Assembly (NCBI GenBank): GCA_021325275.1
Contig: JAJPHL010000009.1
Coordinates: 1 to 64,000 of the forward strand
Reading direction: 5' to 3'
From: Terriglobia bacterium
Lineage (GTDB): Bacteria; Acidobacteriota; Terriglobia; JAJPHL01
Length of the DNA: 64,000 bases
Notes under the pieces: model-generated
What the model saw: only the letters and a program-made list of their open reading frames with translations
Told to the model about the DNA's origin: nothing
The model's database searches: none
Program-made: the position numbers and the translations under genes
Shown: one piece after another, positions 55,786 to 62,907 of the stretch
Layout of the letters: each line of letters opens with the position of its first letter
How positions within the stretch are numbered: position 1 is the first letter of the stretch

Positions 55786-56520
55786 ATGCCGGCGACAACT
55801 GGATTTCAACTTGTCGAAAGCGACCTTGCGCTGTTGCAGCACGTCCACGAATTGCGTCTCGCCACGATTGAGCACCTAGCCGCGCTCTCTGGCAGGTCGT
55901 ACAAGCAAACGCAGAAGCGACTCGCAAAGCTCGAAGAGCGGCGGTACCTGGCGTGCCTTGCCCGACGGCCGCAAAAGCATGTCTACGCGATCGGAAGTGC
56001 GGGAATTCCCGTGCTCATCGAGCACGGCTATGCGCCGCAGGAGATCGCCGGCCAGCGGCTCCGGCAGACGGAACTAAAGGAACTAGGAATCCGGCATGCG
56101 GTTTTCGTCGCGGACATCCACGTGAAAGTCTTGCAACTCACGAATACGCAAGCGTATACGCTTCCCAGATGGACCGAAGGTCCGTCGCTCTGGGATCGCG
56201 TAACGAGCAGTAGCAATGTGATTATCCCGATCCGTCCGGACGCGCTCTTTACGATCGCATCACCGACAGGGGAGAGGGCACATTTTTTCCTCGAAGCAGA
56301 CCGCGGCACGATGGCACACAGCCGGATGCGGGAGAAGATCACCGGATACGCTGCGTACTTCCATCAACGACTACACTCGAAAAAGTACGAGGGGATGAAA
56401 GTTTTCCGCGTCGTGACGATCACGGAAACACTTGGCCGAGCGGAAGGACTCCGATCCGAGTTTCGTTCGATGATGCCGGCGCTCGGATCACTCCTCGCGA
56501 ATCGAAATCGGATTCTTTGA
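55786..56520 (+). CDS. Replic_Relax (replication-relaxation) family protein
   Basis: 244 residues from ATG 55786. The N-terminal winged helix (LALLQHVHELRLATIEHLAAL; RSYKQTQKRLAKLEERRYLAC) and the nuclease-like C-terminal part (DIHVKVLQL, PDALFTIA, HFFLEADRGTMAHSRMREK) match PF13814-type proteins of plasmids and integrative elements. They are thought to bind near origins of replication or transfer. It lies directly downstream of ATPase 1, which supports a joint DNA-processing role. Confidence 0.85.
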   Translation: MPATTGFQLVESDLALLQHVHELRLATIEHLAALSGRSYKQTQKRLAKLEERRYLACLARRPQKHVYAIGSAGIPVLIEHGYAPQEIAGQRLRQTELKELGIRHAVFVADIHVKVLQLTNTQAYTLPRWTEGPSLWDRVTSSSNVIIPIRPDALFTIASPTGERAHFFLEADRGTMAHSRMREKITGYAAYFHQRLHSKKYEGMKVFRVVTITETLGRAEGLRSEFRSMMPALGSLLANRNRIL

Positions 56521-56787
56521 CCAGGACCTCTCTATTTCTTTCGTGAAACTCGTGAGTTCCGTTTGTGGTTCGGTATCGCCCAACGTGTCGAGAGCCGTCG
56601 AGGCGAGATCACGCGCAACGTCTCTCTCGTACCGTGAAGTTTGCGTGTGATTGGACGGGCAGCTCCCCTGCGGGGGAGATTCGCCCTGCGTTTTGACACC
56701 GGCTGCTAGGGACAGAACAGTCCCAAAAGGCGCGGCATAGGAAAAGGCCCCGCAAAGCCAAAAGGCGATGCGGGGCTTTCCTGTTTC
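56521..56787. other. Gap between Replic_Relax and small genes
   Basis: It contains a CTCCCC/GGGGAG hairpin (around 56664-56679) and the terminator at 56742-56783. On the minus strand one open frame around 56640-56480 has a protein-like composition (SRYERDVARDLASTALDTLG) but no start codon and overlaps the end of the Replic_Relax gene, so I do not call it. Confidence 0.4.
56742..56783. terminator. Bidirectional terminator
   Basis: GCCCCGCA (56747-56754) pairs with TGCGGGGC (56769-56776), with an inner GCC/GGC stem and an AAAA loop. On the minus strand it begins 5 nt after the stop at 56788 of a broken small gene and is followed by CCTTTTCC; on the plus strand CTTTCC follows. Confidence 0.7.
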
Positions 56788-56934
56788 TACTCAACCTCCT
56801 CTCCGTCTTCGTCTACCTCCACTATCTTGACCACCTTGTCGATCGGGCCTTCGTGCCAATCAACACTTGGAGAGTAGAGCGCTTCATGCTGGGCTTCTTT
56901 CTATCTCGTTGACATATACACGGTATCGTTTCAA
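56788..56934 (-). pseudogene. Frameshifted small gene coupled to ORF A
   Basis: TTG 56934 overlaps the stop of ORF A as TTGA and opens MKRYRVYVNEIERSPA, ending at 56884. One frame away, from 56900 to the stop at 56788, the sequence reads HEALYSPSVDW then EGPIDKVVKIVEVDEDGEEVE, an acidic protein-like tail with no start codon of its own. The terminator follows 5 nt later. One missing or extra base near 56890 would join both into a protein of about 50 residues. Confidence 0.45.
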
Positions 56935-57116
56935 GCGGTTGGTTGCTTGGTTTCCCCCTTTAACTTCTTCCATTCTTCGGCAAGGGCATCGAGATGCAGA
57001 TTGATCCTGATATTCCGCGCACGGCTCAGATTTTTCCTGTCGCTCTGCTCTTCGTGCAGACGACATTGGAGAACTTCGATTTCCTCAATGCGCTTACGGA
57101 TCTGTTTTTCTGTCAT
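56931..57116 (-). CDS. ORF A: small coiled-coil protein
   Basis: 61 residues from ATG 57116: MTEKQIRKRIEEIEVLQCRL followed by more charged helix and WKKLKGETKQPTA. It has the heptad look of a coiled coil. No Shine-Dalgarno is seen; the 24 nt before the ATG are A/C-rich, and the nested palindrome (57148-57333) precedes that. Its stop overlaps the next start as TTGA. Function unknown. Confidence 0.55.
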   Translation of the reverse strand: MTEKQIRKRIEEIEVLQCRLHEEQSDRKNLSRARNIRINLHLDALAEEWKKLKGETKQPTA

Positions 57117-57147
57117 CGGGGCGGGTTGATGTGGTTAGTTTCGACCT

Positions 57148-57333
57148 TTGCGCCCGTGTTCGCTTCACGGCGGCTTCGTCTACGGGGAGGGTTCCCAGCG
57201 CCGTCAAGGTGGATCGACAAAAAAATGCCGCTCGCGCTCTCTTGGGCGCGGCGGCGAAGAGTCGAAGTACCTTGACGGCGCAGGGACGGGTTCCCCGTAA
57301 ACTTGCCGATCCGTGAAGCGAACACGGGCGCAA
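57148..57333 (-). repeat. Nested palindrome S1 (possible structured leader)
   Basis: Five nested pairings share one axis. The outer one is 23 bp and perfect (57148-57170 with 57311-57333). Then TACGGGGA/TCCCCGTA (57181-57188 with 57292-57299), a 13-bp perfect pair (57198-57210 with 57269-57281), TCGAC/GTCGA (57214-57218 with 57261-57265), and an inner stem GCCGC-t-CGCGC with GCGCGGCGGC (57227-57237 with 57246-57255). On the minus strand it precedes ORF A. Its ends resemble those of S2. Confidence 0.85.
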
Positions 57334-57448
57334 GACGCCACGAAGAACAGAATCGAACAGTCATCATCTTCCTTTCGAGATCGTGACACCTCCCGAAGGG
57401 TGGGCGGGGAACGTAGCTCCTCCCCTTGCCCAAAAAGGAAATCCGAGA

Positions 57449-57473
57449 AGGGGCGGGCACTTTGCCCGCCCCT
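57449..57473 (-). terminator. GC-rich hairpin after ORF B
   Basis: A 10-bp perfect stem, AGGGGCGGGC with GCCCGCCCCT, with a 5-nt loop, lies 10 nt after the ORF B stop (57483). Downstream on the minus strand come TTCTCGG and then a CCTTTTTGG run, so T's are not immediate. Confidence 0.6.
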
Positions 57474-57482
57474 CAGTCACGG

Positions 57483-57713
57483 CTACTGCCGCAACCGCTC
57501 GCGCGCCGGCGCACGGAATTGTCTCGGATGTTCGCGTCGTTCTCCCGCATCGCGCGGGGCAGGCGACTGGCCACTAGCCTTCAAACCGTTGCGATACGAT
57601 TCGAGCACGCGCTCGCGAATGGCGCGCTTCGTTTCCGCGTAACCGATTTTCTCATCTGTGAGGTCGCGGAAGAGCGTGTCGAGCCAGCGGTCTACGTCTT
57701 GGAGGTATCCCAT
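57483..57713 (-). CDS. ORF B: small hypothetical protein
   Basis: 76 residues from ATG 57713: MGYLQDVDRWLDTLFRDL, then DEKIGYAETKRAIRERVLES. The first 48 residues look like a helical domain; the last 28 are Arg/Pro-rich and could be read-through of decayed sequence. No Shine-Dalgarno: 23 nt of A/C-rich leader follow palindrome S2. A hairpin follows the stop. Function unknown; same layout as ORF A. Confidence 0.55.
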   Translation of the reverse strand: MGYLQDVDRWLDTLFRDLTDEKIGYAETKRAIRERVLESYRNGLKASGQSPAPRDAGERREHPRQFRAPARERLRQ

Positions 57714-57738
57714 AATAAATTTGTTTTTTTTGTTTGTC

Positions 57739-57870
57739 GACCTTTCCGCCGTTTCATTTCACGGCGCTTTTTTTCGCCGCGCAGAGCCGGAAGGCGGGTT
57801 ACTGCTTCTGAGTAACCCACCGATGGCCTGCGCGTTCCTCTGTGCCGTGAAATGAAACGCAGGGAAGGTC
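57739..57870 (-). repeat. Nested palindrome S2 (possible structured leader)
   Basis: GACCTTTCC (57739-57747) pairs with GGGAAGGTC (57862-57870) including one G-T pair, a perfect 16-bp pair follows (57750-57765 with 57844-57859), then CGCGCAG/CTGCGCG (57778-57784 with 57828-57834) and GGGTTACT/AGTAACCC (57796-57803 with 57811-57818). On the minus strand it precedes ORF B. Its outer ends share TCGACCTTT and TTCACGGCG with S1, in the same orientation. Confidence 0.85.
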
Positions 57871-57941
57871 TCGGAAGGGCAAGGGGAGATCCAAAGGGGG
57901 AGGTGGGCAAGTGAATCCGACGCAGAATCGACTTCCGGTTA

Positions 57942-57947
57942 TATAAT
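57942..57947 (+). promoter_or_regulatory. -10 element of the 57964 gene
   Basis: A perfect TATAAT lies 17 nt before the ATG at 57964. No good -35 box is seen at the right distance. If used, the leader would be only about 10 nt. Confidence 0.4.
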
Positions 57948-57963
57948 CCGATGTCTTACTACA

Positions 57964-58500
57964 ATGACGACCAGCGAACTGGCTAGCGCCGTTATACTCG
58001 TTGCCCTCGCCGACGTGCGGAAAGGCTCTGTCGCCAGTCTGAATGGCATCGAGCCTAGGGTTATGCTTCGGGAAGTCATTTATCTTAGGCTGTTCGCCAC
58101 AATTGAAGTCATTGACAGGGCCATCCGTCCGGAGCAGGTCTCGGTCGTACGAAATGCGATGGCTTTGATGATTGATGATTTGTTCCGTTCTATGGCCGCG
58201 GATCAACTGGTAGATGGTTTTGAAACAGCGAAACAGGAATTCATAGCCCGATCCGAGTTGTACGCCCGAGCCATCGCTGCTGATGATACCGGGTTAAGAG
58301 CCGGCCACGCATTCGCGGCCCTTGTCCATGGACGAAATCCCGGAGGCCAGGGTCCAAAAGAGCGATGGGAGCTCTTGCAAGAATGCGGTCCTGAAGCTTC
58401 GCGACTCGGCTACAGTGAGTACTACAGTACATTCATGGGCCTCTACTCTTGGCTAAAGGAAATCAGGAAGCAGGGCCAACGGGAAATCAAAGACTTTTAA
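57964..58500 (+). CDS. Hypothetical protein
   Basis: 178 residues from ATG 57964, soluble and largely helical (LASAVILVALADVRKGSVAS; MALMIDDLFRSMAADQLVDG; YYSTFMGLYSWLKEIRKQG). No family is recognised. It stands alone on the plus strand between palindrome S2 and the end of the convergent ATPase 2 gene. Start is supported by the TATAAT just upstream. Confidence 0.65.
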   Translation: MTTSELASAVILVALADVRKGSVASLNGIEPRVMLREVIYLRLFATIEVIDRAIRPEQVSVVRNAMALMIDDLFRSMAADQLVDGFETAKQEFIARSELYARAIAADDTGLRAGHAFAALVHGRNPGGQGPKERWELLQECGPEASRLGYSEYYSTFMGLYSWLKEIRKQGQREIKDF

Positions 58501-58578
58501 ACACTCCAGTTCTCCGACAAACCAGAACGCCGTAGAAGTGAGATTGCAAGTAGGCAAGAAAAGGAGGGTCCTAGAATA

Positions 58579-59928
58579 TTATCTGATCGCGGATCGTTGG
58601 TTGTGGGGCATCCTAGCGCGAAAGTTTTTTACCTGCGGGAGGGTGTCACCGAAAAAATCTCGCCGCAACGCTTCCTCGACCGCAGCGCGCGGCTTCGCGT
58701 AGCGGCTGCGACTGACGCCGATCACAGAGTGCTGCCATGCGTGTTTCGGATGTCGGGTAAACGGAGGATGCGCTTTGACTCGGTGGAACGCCGGAGCGCC
58801 AGGGGCGCCGAGGAGGGTCCGAACGTACATCGTGTAGTTAGGAAGTTCCTGGAGGTACGCGGCGGGTATCGTCATTCCGAATTCGGCGCTCAGACGCGTC
58901 GCGTCGCTGCCGCTGACCCGAAAGGCGACGACGGTTGCACAATTCGTGAAGACCGCTGCGGCCGCTTCGCGCGGCAACGACTCGATTCCCTGCGTAGCGA
59001 GTACCAGCACGAGGCCGAACTTTCGACTCTCCGCAAGGATGGATTCAAAGTCGCCGATGAAACTCTGCGCTTCCTCGCAATAGAGCACGTGGGGAACGCG
59101 GGAAGCCTCCGGGATGTCCTGCCGAGAAAGCGCCGCGAGTTTCTCTTTCAAAAGAATCAGCGACCCGAGAAGACGGGAGTTGTCATCGCCAATGGAACCT
59201 TTCGCGAGGTCACAGAAAAATATCTTGCGGCCGTCCATCATCCAGCGGAAGTTGAAACTCGAACGCGTCTGACCGATAATCGCCCGCATAAGGGGATCGG
59301 TCAGGAAAGCGCGACACTTGTTGAGCACTGGTGAGATTGCTTCTTCGCGAAACGAACTAGTCCAGCGGTCGAACGTGTTCGAGAAAAAATCGAGAACGGC
59401 AGGATTCGAGACGTGCTGGAGCAAGACGGCTCGATACGCCTCGTCGGTGAGAAGTCGGGGAAGCGCGAGAAGCGATATGGGAATCGGTTGCTCGATGAGT
59501 ACGTAGAGCGCGTTTCGCAAAATGTCCTCGAGTCGCGGCCCCCACGAGTCTGCCCAGAGTGTGTGAAAGATGCTGACGACGTGGGAAACGACGAGACCGC
59601 GTTGCTCGACGCGCGGACAGTCGAGCACGTTAAGGGCGAGTGCGTGGTTATAGTCTTTCGGGTCGAAAAAAATCACATCGTTTTTTCTCGAACGCGGGAC
59701 GTGATTGGCTAGGAGTTCTTCACACAGCCCTCCGTGTGGATCCACAACAGTGACACCTGTTCCTACATCGAGGTCGGTCGCCGCCATGTTTGTGAGCAAT
59801 GTGCTCTTGCCGGTTCCGGTCGCACCGAAGAGCGCCATGTGCTTGCGGCGCGCGTCAACCGGAATAGAGAGGTCCGGCGTCCCGAAGAGGTTATCTTCAT
59901 GGGTACCGATCGGGGCATTGTCGAGCAT
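58579..59928 (-). CDS. Soluble VirD4/HerA-like ATPase 2
   Basis: 449 residues from ATG 59928. Walker A GATGTGKSTL near 36, VVDPHGG near 62, Walker B in HVLYCEEAQSF near 270, and an arginine/sensor region VLATQGIESLP. It belongs to the same TraG/VirD4-HerA superfamily as ATPase 1 but is clearly different in sequence and length, and also lacks a membrane anchor. The upstream small gene (59940-60161) is 11 nt away on the same strand, so they form an operon. Confidence 0.85.
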   Translation of the reverse strand: MLDNAPIGTHEDNLFGTPDLSIPVDARRKHMALFGATGTGKSTLLTNMAATDLDVGTGVTVVDPHGGLCEELLANHVPRSRKNDVIFFDPKDYNHALALNVLDCPRVEQRGLVVSHVVSIFHTLWADSWGPRLEDILRNALYVLIEQPIPISLLALPRLLTDEAYRAVLLQHVSNPAVLDFFSNTFDRWTSSFREEAISPVLNKCRAFLTDPLMRAIIGQTRSSFNFRWMMDGRKIFFCDLAKGSIGDDNSRLLGSLILLKEKLAALSRQDIPEASRVPHVLYCEEAQSFIGDFESILAESRKFGLVLVLATQGIESLPREAAAAVFTNCATVVAFRVSGSDATRLSAEFGMTIPAAYLQELPNYTMYVRTLLGAPGAPAFHRVKAHPPFTRHPKHAWQHSVIGVSRSRYAKPRAAVEEALRRDFFGDTLPQVKNFRARMPHNQRSAIR

Positions 59929-59939
59929 GAATGAGTTTC

Positions 59940-60161
59940 TTATGAATCCAAAGGCTCCGTGAGTTCGTCATCGAGATCTGTCTTCCAACGATGCCCAGCC
60001 TTTACCTGTCGTTCGCGCCACACGACAACAACGTACCCCATAGCCTTAAGGCGAGCGGCAGACACTCGGGCCGCTCGTTCCGTTTTGAACGCCTTGCTGT
60101 CGCGGACCGGTCCCACGTCGACGAAGAAACTATAACGGTAGATTGTTCGGGTAAGTTCCAT
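59940..60161 (-). CDS. Small hypothetical protein upstream of ATPase 2
   Basis: 73 residues from ATG 60161 (the frame extends 36 nt further without better support). MELTRTIYRYSFFVDVGPV, then RAARVSAARLKAMGYVVVVW suggest one small alpha/beta domain. The short distance to ATPase 2 suggests they work together. No family recognised. Confidence 0.6.
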   Translation of the reverse strand: MELTRTIYRYSFFVDVGPVRDSKAFKTERAARVSAARLKAMGYVVVVWRERQVKAGHRWKTDLDDELTEPLDS

Positions 60162-60218
60162 TGGTGGGTATACACCAATTCTACTTTCCGAACCCAAAAC
60201 ATTCCTGTGGACAACTGT

Positions 60219-60264
60219 TTGACAGTCTCGTATGACGGCGTATCATAAAGGACGTTATGATACG
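60219..60264 (+). promoter_or_regulatory. Promoter with overlapping palindromic operator
   Basis: TTGACA (60219-60224) and TATCAT (60241-60246) are 16 nt apart. CGTATCATAA (60239-60248) and TTATGATACG (60255-60264) form a perfect 10-bp palindrome with a 6-nt spacer that covers the -10 box, the expected start of transcription and the ATG at 60257. Binding of a repressor here would block both transcription and translation of the following two genes. Confidence 0.7.
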
Positions 60265-60379
60265 TCAACCCAGGAACGGGGAGGACCCTGAAAAACTGCC
60301 CATCGAGCAAGACGAGTTGGTCGAGCCCGCCGACTTCCTGGAGCCGGAGGATCTGAGCGTCGGAACATTGGAACCATGA
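60257..60379 (+). CDS. 40-residue acidic protein coupled to Int2
   Basis: ATG 60257 to TGA 60379, with AAAGGA 5 nt upstream. The protein is very acidic (MIRQPRNGEDPEKL, then EQDELVEPADFLEPEDLSV). Its stop overlaps the Int2 start as ATGA (60376-60379), a common sign of translational coupling. It may be a small regulator or partner of the recombinase; no family known. Confidence 0.65.
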   Translation: MIRQPRNGEDPEKLPIEQDELVEPADFLEPEDLSVGTLEP

Positions 60380-61350
60380 GGAACGATATGGTTTCAATTG
60401 GGCCACGGGATCTTGGAAGAGCCGGATTCGACAATCTGCCCGCCGCCGTCGCGCGCGCCGGCGACCGCGCCGCTTGGCGCTTCGTTGAATTCTTCACGGC
60501 CACGATCCGGAACCGCAACACGCGGGCCGCATACGCGCAAGCGATCAAGCAGTTCTTCGCCTGGTGCGAGAAGCACCGCGTCAACACACTCGCGCAAATC
60601 AACCCAGTGGTGGTCGCGGCATACATTGAACAGCACCAAAGCATGGCGCCCACTGTAAAGCAACATCTCGCGGCAATTCGAATGCTTTTCGACTGGCTCG
60701 TGACCGGCCAGATTGTACCTGTGAATCCCGCGGCGTCCGTGCGCGGCCCGAAGCACGTCGTCCGGCGCGGCAAGACGCCCGTGCTGAAAGCCGATCAAGC
60801 TCGGCAACTTCTCGATTCCACCAACACCGATACGATCGTTGGCCTCCGCGATCGCGCGATCATCGGATTGATGTGCTACACGTTCGCGCGCGTCTCCGCG
60901 ATGACGAACATGAGCATCGAGGATTATTATCAAAGCGGCAAGCGCTGGTGGGTTCGCCTTCACGAAAAGGGCGGAAAGCGTCACGAAGTACCTGCACACC
61001 ACAACGCCGAGGCCTATCTCGATGCCTATCTCGACACTGCCGGCATTCGGGAGGAAAGGAAATCTCCATTATTCCGGAGCGTAGACAAGCGGCGAGCAAT
61101 CACGGCGAACCCGATGGCGCGAACGGACATTTTGCGCATGGTAAAGCGGCGGGCACTCGAAGCTGGACTCCCCTCTTCAACCTGCTGCCACACGTTCCGT
61201 GCTACTGGAATTACCGCCTATCTCGAGAATGGCGGCACTATCGAGAACGCGCAAGCGATCGCCGCGCATGAGTCACCACGCACCACGAAGCTCTACGACC
61301 GCACCGGCGATGAAATCACATTGGACGAAGTGGAACGGATCGCTATCTAG
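60376..61350 (+). CDS. Complete XerC/D-like tyrosine recombinase (Int2)
   Basis: 324 residues from ATG 60376 (overlapping the small gene; a second ATG at 60388 is possible). Residues about 30-125 form a SAM-like core-binding domain (TIRNRNTRAAYAQAIKQFFAW). The catalytic set is complete: Arg in YTFARVSAMTN near 178, Lys in HEKGGKRHEVP, HTFRATG near 275, His in AAHESP near 298, Tyr in TKLYDR. It is GC-richer than its neighbours. It may cut the element's other end, resolve multimers, or belong to a second mobile unit. Confidence 0.92.
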   Translation: MRNDMVSIGPRDLGRAGFDNLPAAVARAGDRAAWRFVEFFTATIRNRNTRAAYAQAIKQFFAWCEKHRVNTLAQINPVVVAAYIEQHQSMAPTVKQHLAAIRMLFDWLVTGQIVPVNPAASVRGPKHVVRRGKTPVLKADQARQLLDSTNTDTIVGLRDRAIIGLMCYTFARVSAMTNMSIEDYYQSGKRWWVRLHEKGGKRHEVPAHHNAEAYLDAYLDTAGIREERKSPLFRSVDKRRAITANPMARTDILRMVKRRALEAGLPSSTCCHTFRATGITAYLENGGTIENAQAIAAHESPRTTKLYDRTGDEITLDEVERIAI

Positions 61351-61414
61351 TAAACTCGTGGTTCGCGTTGAAGTATGTTTGCGTGATTTTGCTGTCGCGC
61401 TCCGAGATCGGTCT

Positions 61415-62743
61415 TCATTCGGCCATCGGGATCACGTCATTTTCCCAGGTGCTATTCGCTGACCAACGTAAGAGACCCATGCCACGGAGTCGTTCCGGGC
61501 ACCGCAAGAAGGGATGATCGAGAATCCCTTGGCGGTAGGCTTCGTCGTGAATCGACGCGTAGGCGGAATTGGGCCGCACTTTGAGTGCCTTCAACGAAGG
61601 CGTAAATTCAAAATAGAAGTTGGGATCTTCCGCTGGTCCTTGGTTCGACGTGACCTCCAGCACCGGATCGTGGTATGCCACATCCCTTGGCTCGAAATAA
61701 GGATAACGATAGAATTTGTTGATTTCTGTGTCAGGAAGCAAGACATACTCTTGCGCCAGGGCGGAAGGCGCATTCGCAAACGCGTAGCGCGGCTTGTCTG
61801 GATTCCCTAAGGGAGCGCAAACCGGCGGCCCATAGGCATCGATGACCGCAAGGAACGGTCGGTCGAGAGAGTTGTCAATGCCCGACAAAGCTAGCATTGG
61901 GTGGCCATCCCTTACGAACGTACAGATTCGATCTACGAACCCACGCGGCCAGAACTGCACTAGCGACTTGCCCGACGGATTGATTCGAAGTAAGCAGGAC
62001 GCAAACCGGGTATAGTGATGCACGGCCATCCAGATTGCGGGTGTTCCCCCAGAATCCCGAACCAGCAGGTCGTTGATCGCCCATCCGTCCTCGAAGGCAT
62101 TGCCGTCGTGATCCAACAAAGGGGGCGTCGCGCGCAGCCGCCAGCGAGGCTTTCCGCGCCAATCGAGGCAGACAAGTTCGGTTTCGTCGCCGCCGGCGTT
62201 TGACACCGAGTATCTCGCCCAAGCAAGTATGCTCTTGCGGCCCGTGCCATCGAGATCGGCGAGCACAATCCGATGTTGCCCCGACCTCCCCACTTGCGCG
62301 GGAACTACTTCACGTTGCAACTCATAGGTCCAAAGTTGATCACCGTTGGCGTCAAGCGCGATGATCATTCGACCGCGAAATTCGGCCGCGTGAGGAGACC
62401 ACCTCCGCGTCGCGAACCAAACCGTAGCCCCAGCTATTGCAACGCCAGTCCCAAACATCCATATCAGACGCCGCCGCGTCAGGACTCCATCCCCTTTCGA
62501 AGTCAAAGCTCCCACGGGATCGTCCTTTTGATCCGTACTCGCAGCGTTGCAGTCGAGGGTGCGCTGCCTCATCCAAGCGTCAATCTCCCGCCGCGACGCG
62601 AATACGCGGCCGCGCTTCGTGTTTGGGACGCTCAGAACGGGCATGCCTTGGGCCCGCCACCGCTTGGCCGTGGAGCGGTCGATGTGGAGGTAGACCGCGA
62701 TCTCCTTCCACCCTTCGAGGCGATCTTCTTTAGTGTCAGACAT
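61415..62743 (-). CDS. HTH-membrane-propeller regulator
   Basis: 442 residues from ATG 62743 (GAAGGA is 5-6 nt upstream; a longer frame starts at 62806). An excisionase/MerR-like HTH lies at the N-terminus (RLEGWKEIAVYLHIDRSTAKRW, then PNTKRGRVFASRREIDAWM). One membrane helix follows near 95-115 (RLIWMFGTGVAIAGATVWFA), and the rest is an extracellular FG-GAP/PQQ-type beta domain (MIIALDANGDQLWTYELQ, IVLADLDGTGRKSILAW). One-component regulators of this kind are common in Acidobacteria. It faces the BNR gene across the 11-bp repeats. Confidence 0.8.
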   Translation of the reverse strand: MSDTKEDRLEGWKEIAVYLHIDRSTAKRWRAQGMPVLSVPNTKRGRVFASRREIDAWMRQRTLDCNAASTDQKDDPVGALTSKGDGVLTRRRLIWMFGTGVAIAGATVWFATRRWSPHAAEFRGRMIIALDANGDQLWTYELQREVVPAQVGRSGQHRIVLADLDGTGRKSILAWARYSVSNAGGDETELVCLDWRGKPRWRLRATPPLLDHDGNAFEDGWAINDLLVRDSGGTPAIWMAVHHYTRFASCLLRINPSGKSLVQFWPRGFVDRICTFVRDGHPMLALSGIDNSLDRPFLAVIDAYGPPVCAPLGNPDKPRYAFANAPSALAQEYVLLPDTEINKFYRYPYFEPRDVAYHDPVLEVTSNQGPAEDPNFYFEFTPSLKALKVRPNSAYASIHDEAYRQGILDHPFLRCPERLRGMGLLRWSANSTWENDVIPMAE

Positions 62744-62798
62744 TTGGTCCTTCTCGATCAGTGGTGGACGAATTGTATCAAACGCCATGATCCGTTCG

Positions 62799-62828
62799 TG
62801 AGCCATATGTGAGCCATCAATGAGCCAT
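62799..62828. promoter_or_regulatory. Three direct repeats TGAGCCAT at 11-bp spacing
   Basis: TGAGCCAT occurs at 62799, 62810 and 62821, that is, on one face of the helix at one-turn intervals. It lies between two divergent genes, 56-85 nt before the HTH regulator start and about 80-110 nt before the BNR gene. This is the typical look of a site for a dimer or oligomer of a DNA-binding protein, most likely the HTH gene product (inference). Confidence 0.7.
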
Positions 62829-62907
62829 CATGCATCTTGACGGCCTTCTCCGTAGTGCCCAGTCTGAGATGGTGCGGTCGACAATAGCCATTAAGGAGAA
62901 AACTGCG

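Larger units (their letters stand above)
57117..57482. other. 366-nt gap dominated by nested palindromes
   Basis: It holds palindrome S1 (57148-57333), an unremarkable stretch (57334-57440), and the GC-rich hairpin at 57449-57473. Several overlapping short frames on both strands come only from the palindromic symmetry and are not genes. Confidence 0.6.

Noticed and set aside
56470-56645. Minus-strand open frame with protein-like composition after Replic_Relax
   Set aside because: No start codon or ribosome-binding site, and it overlaps the end of a well-supported gene.
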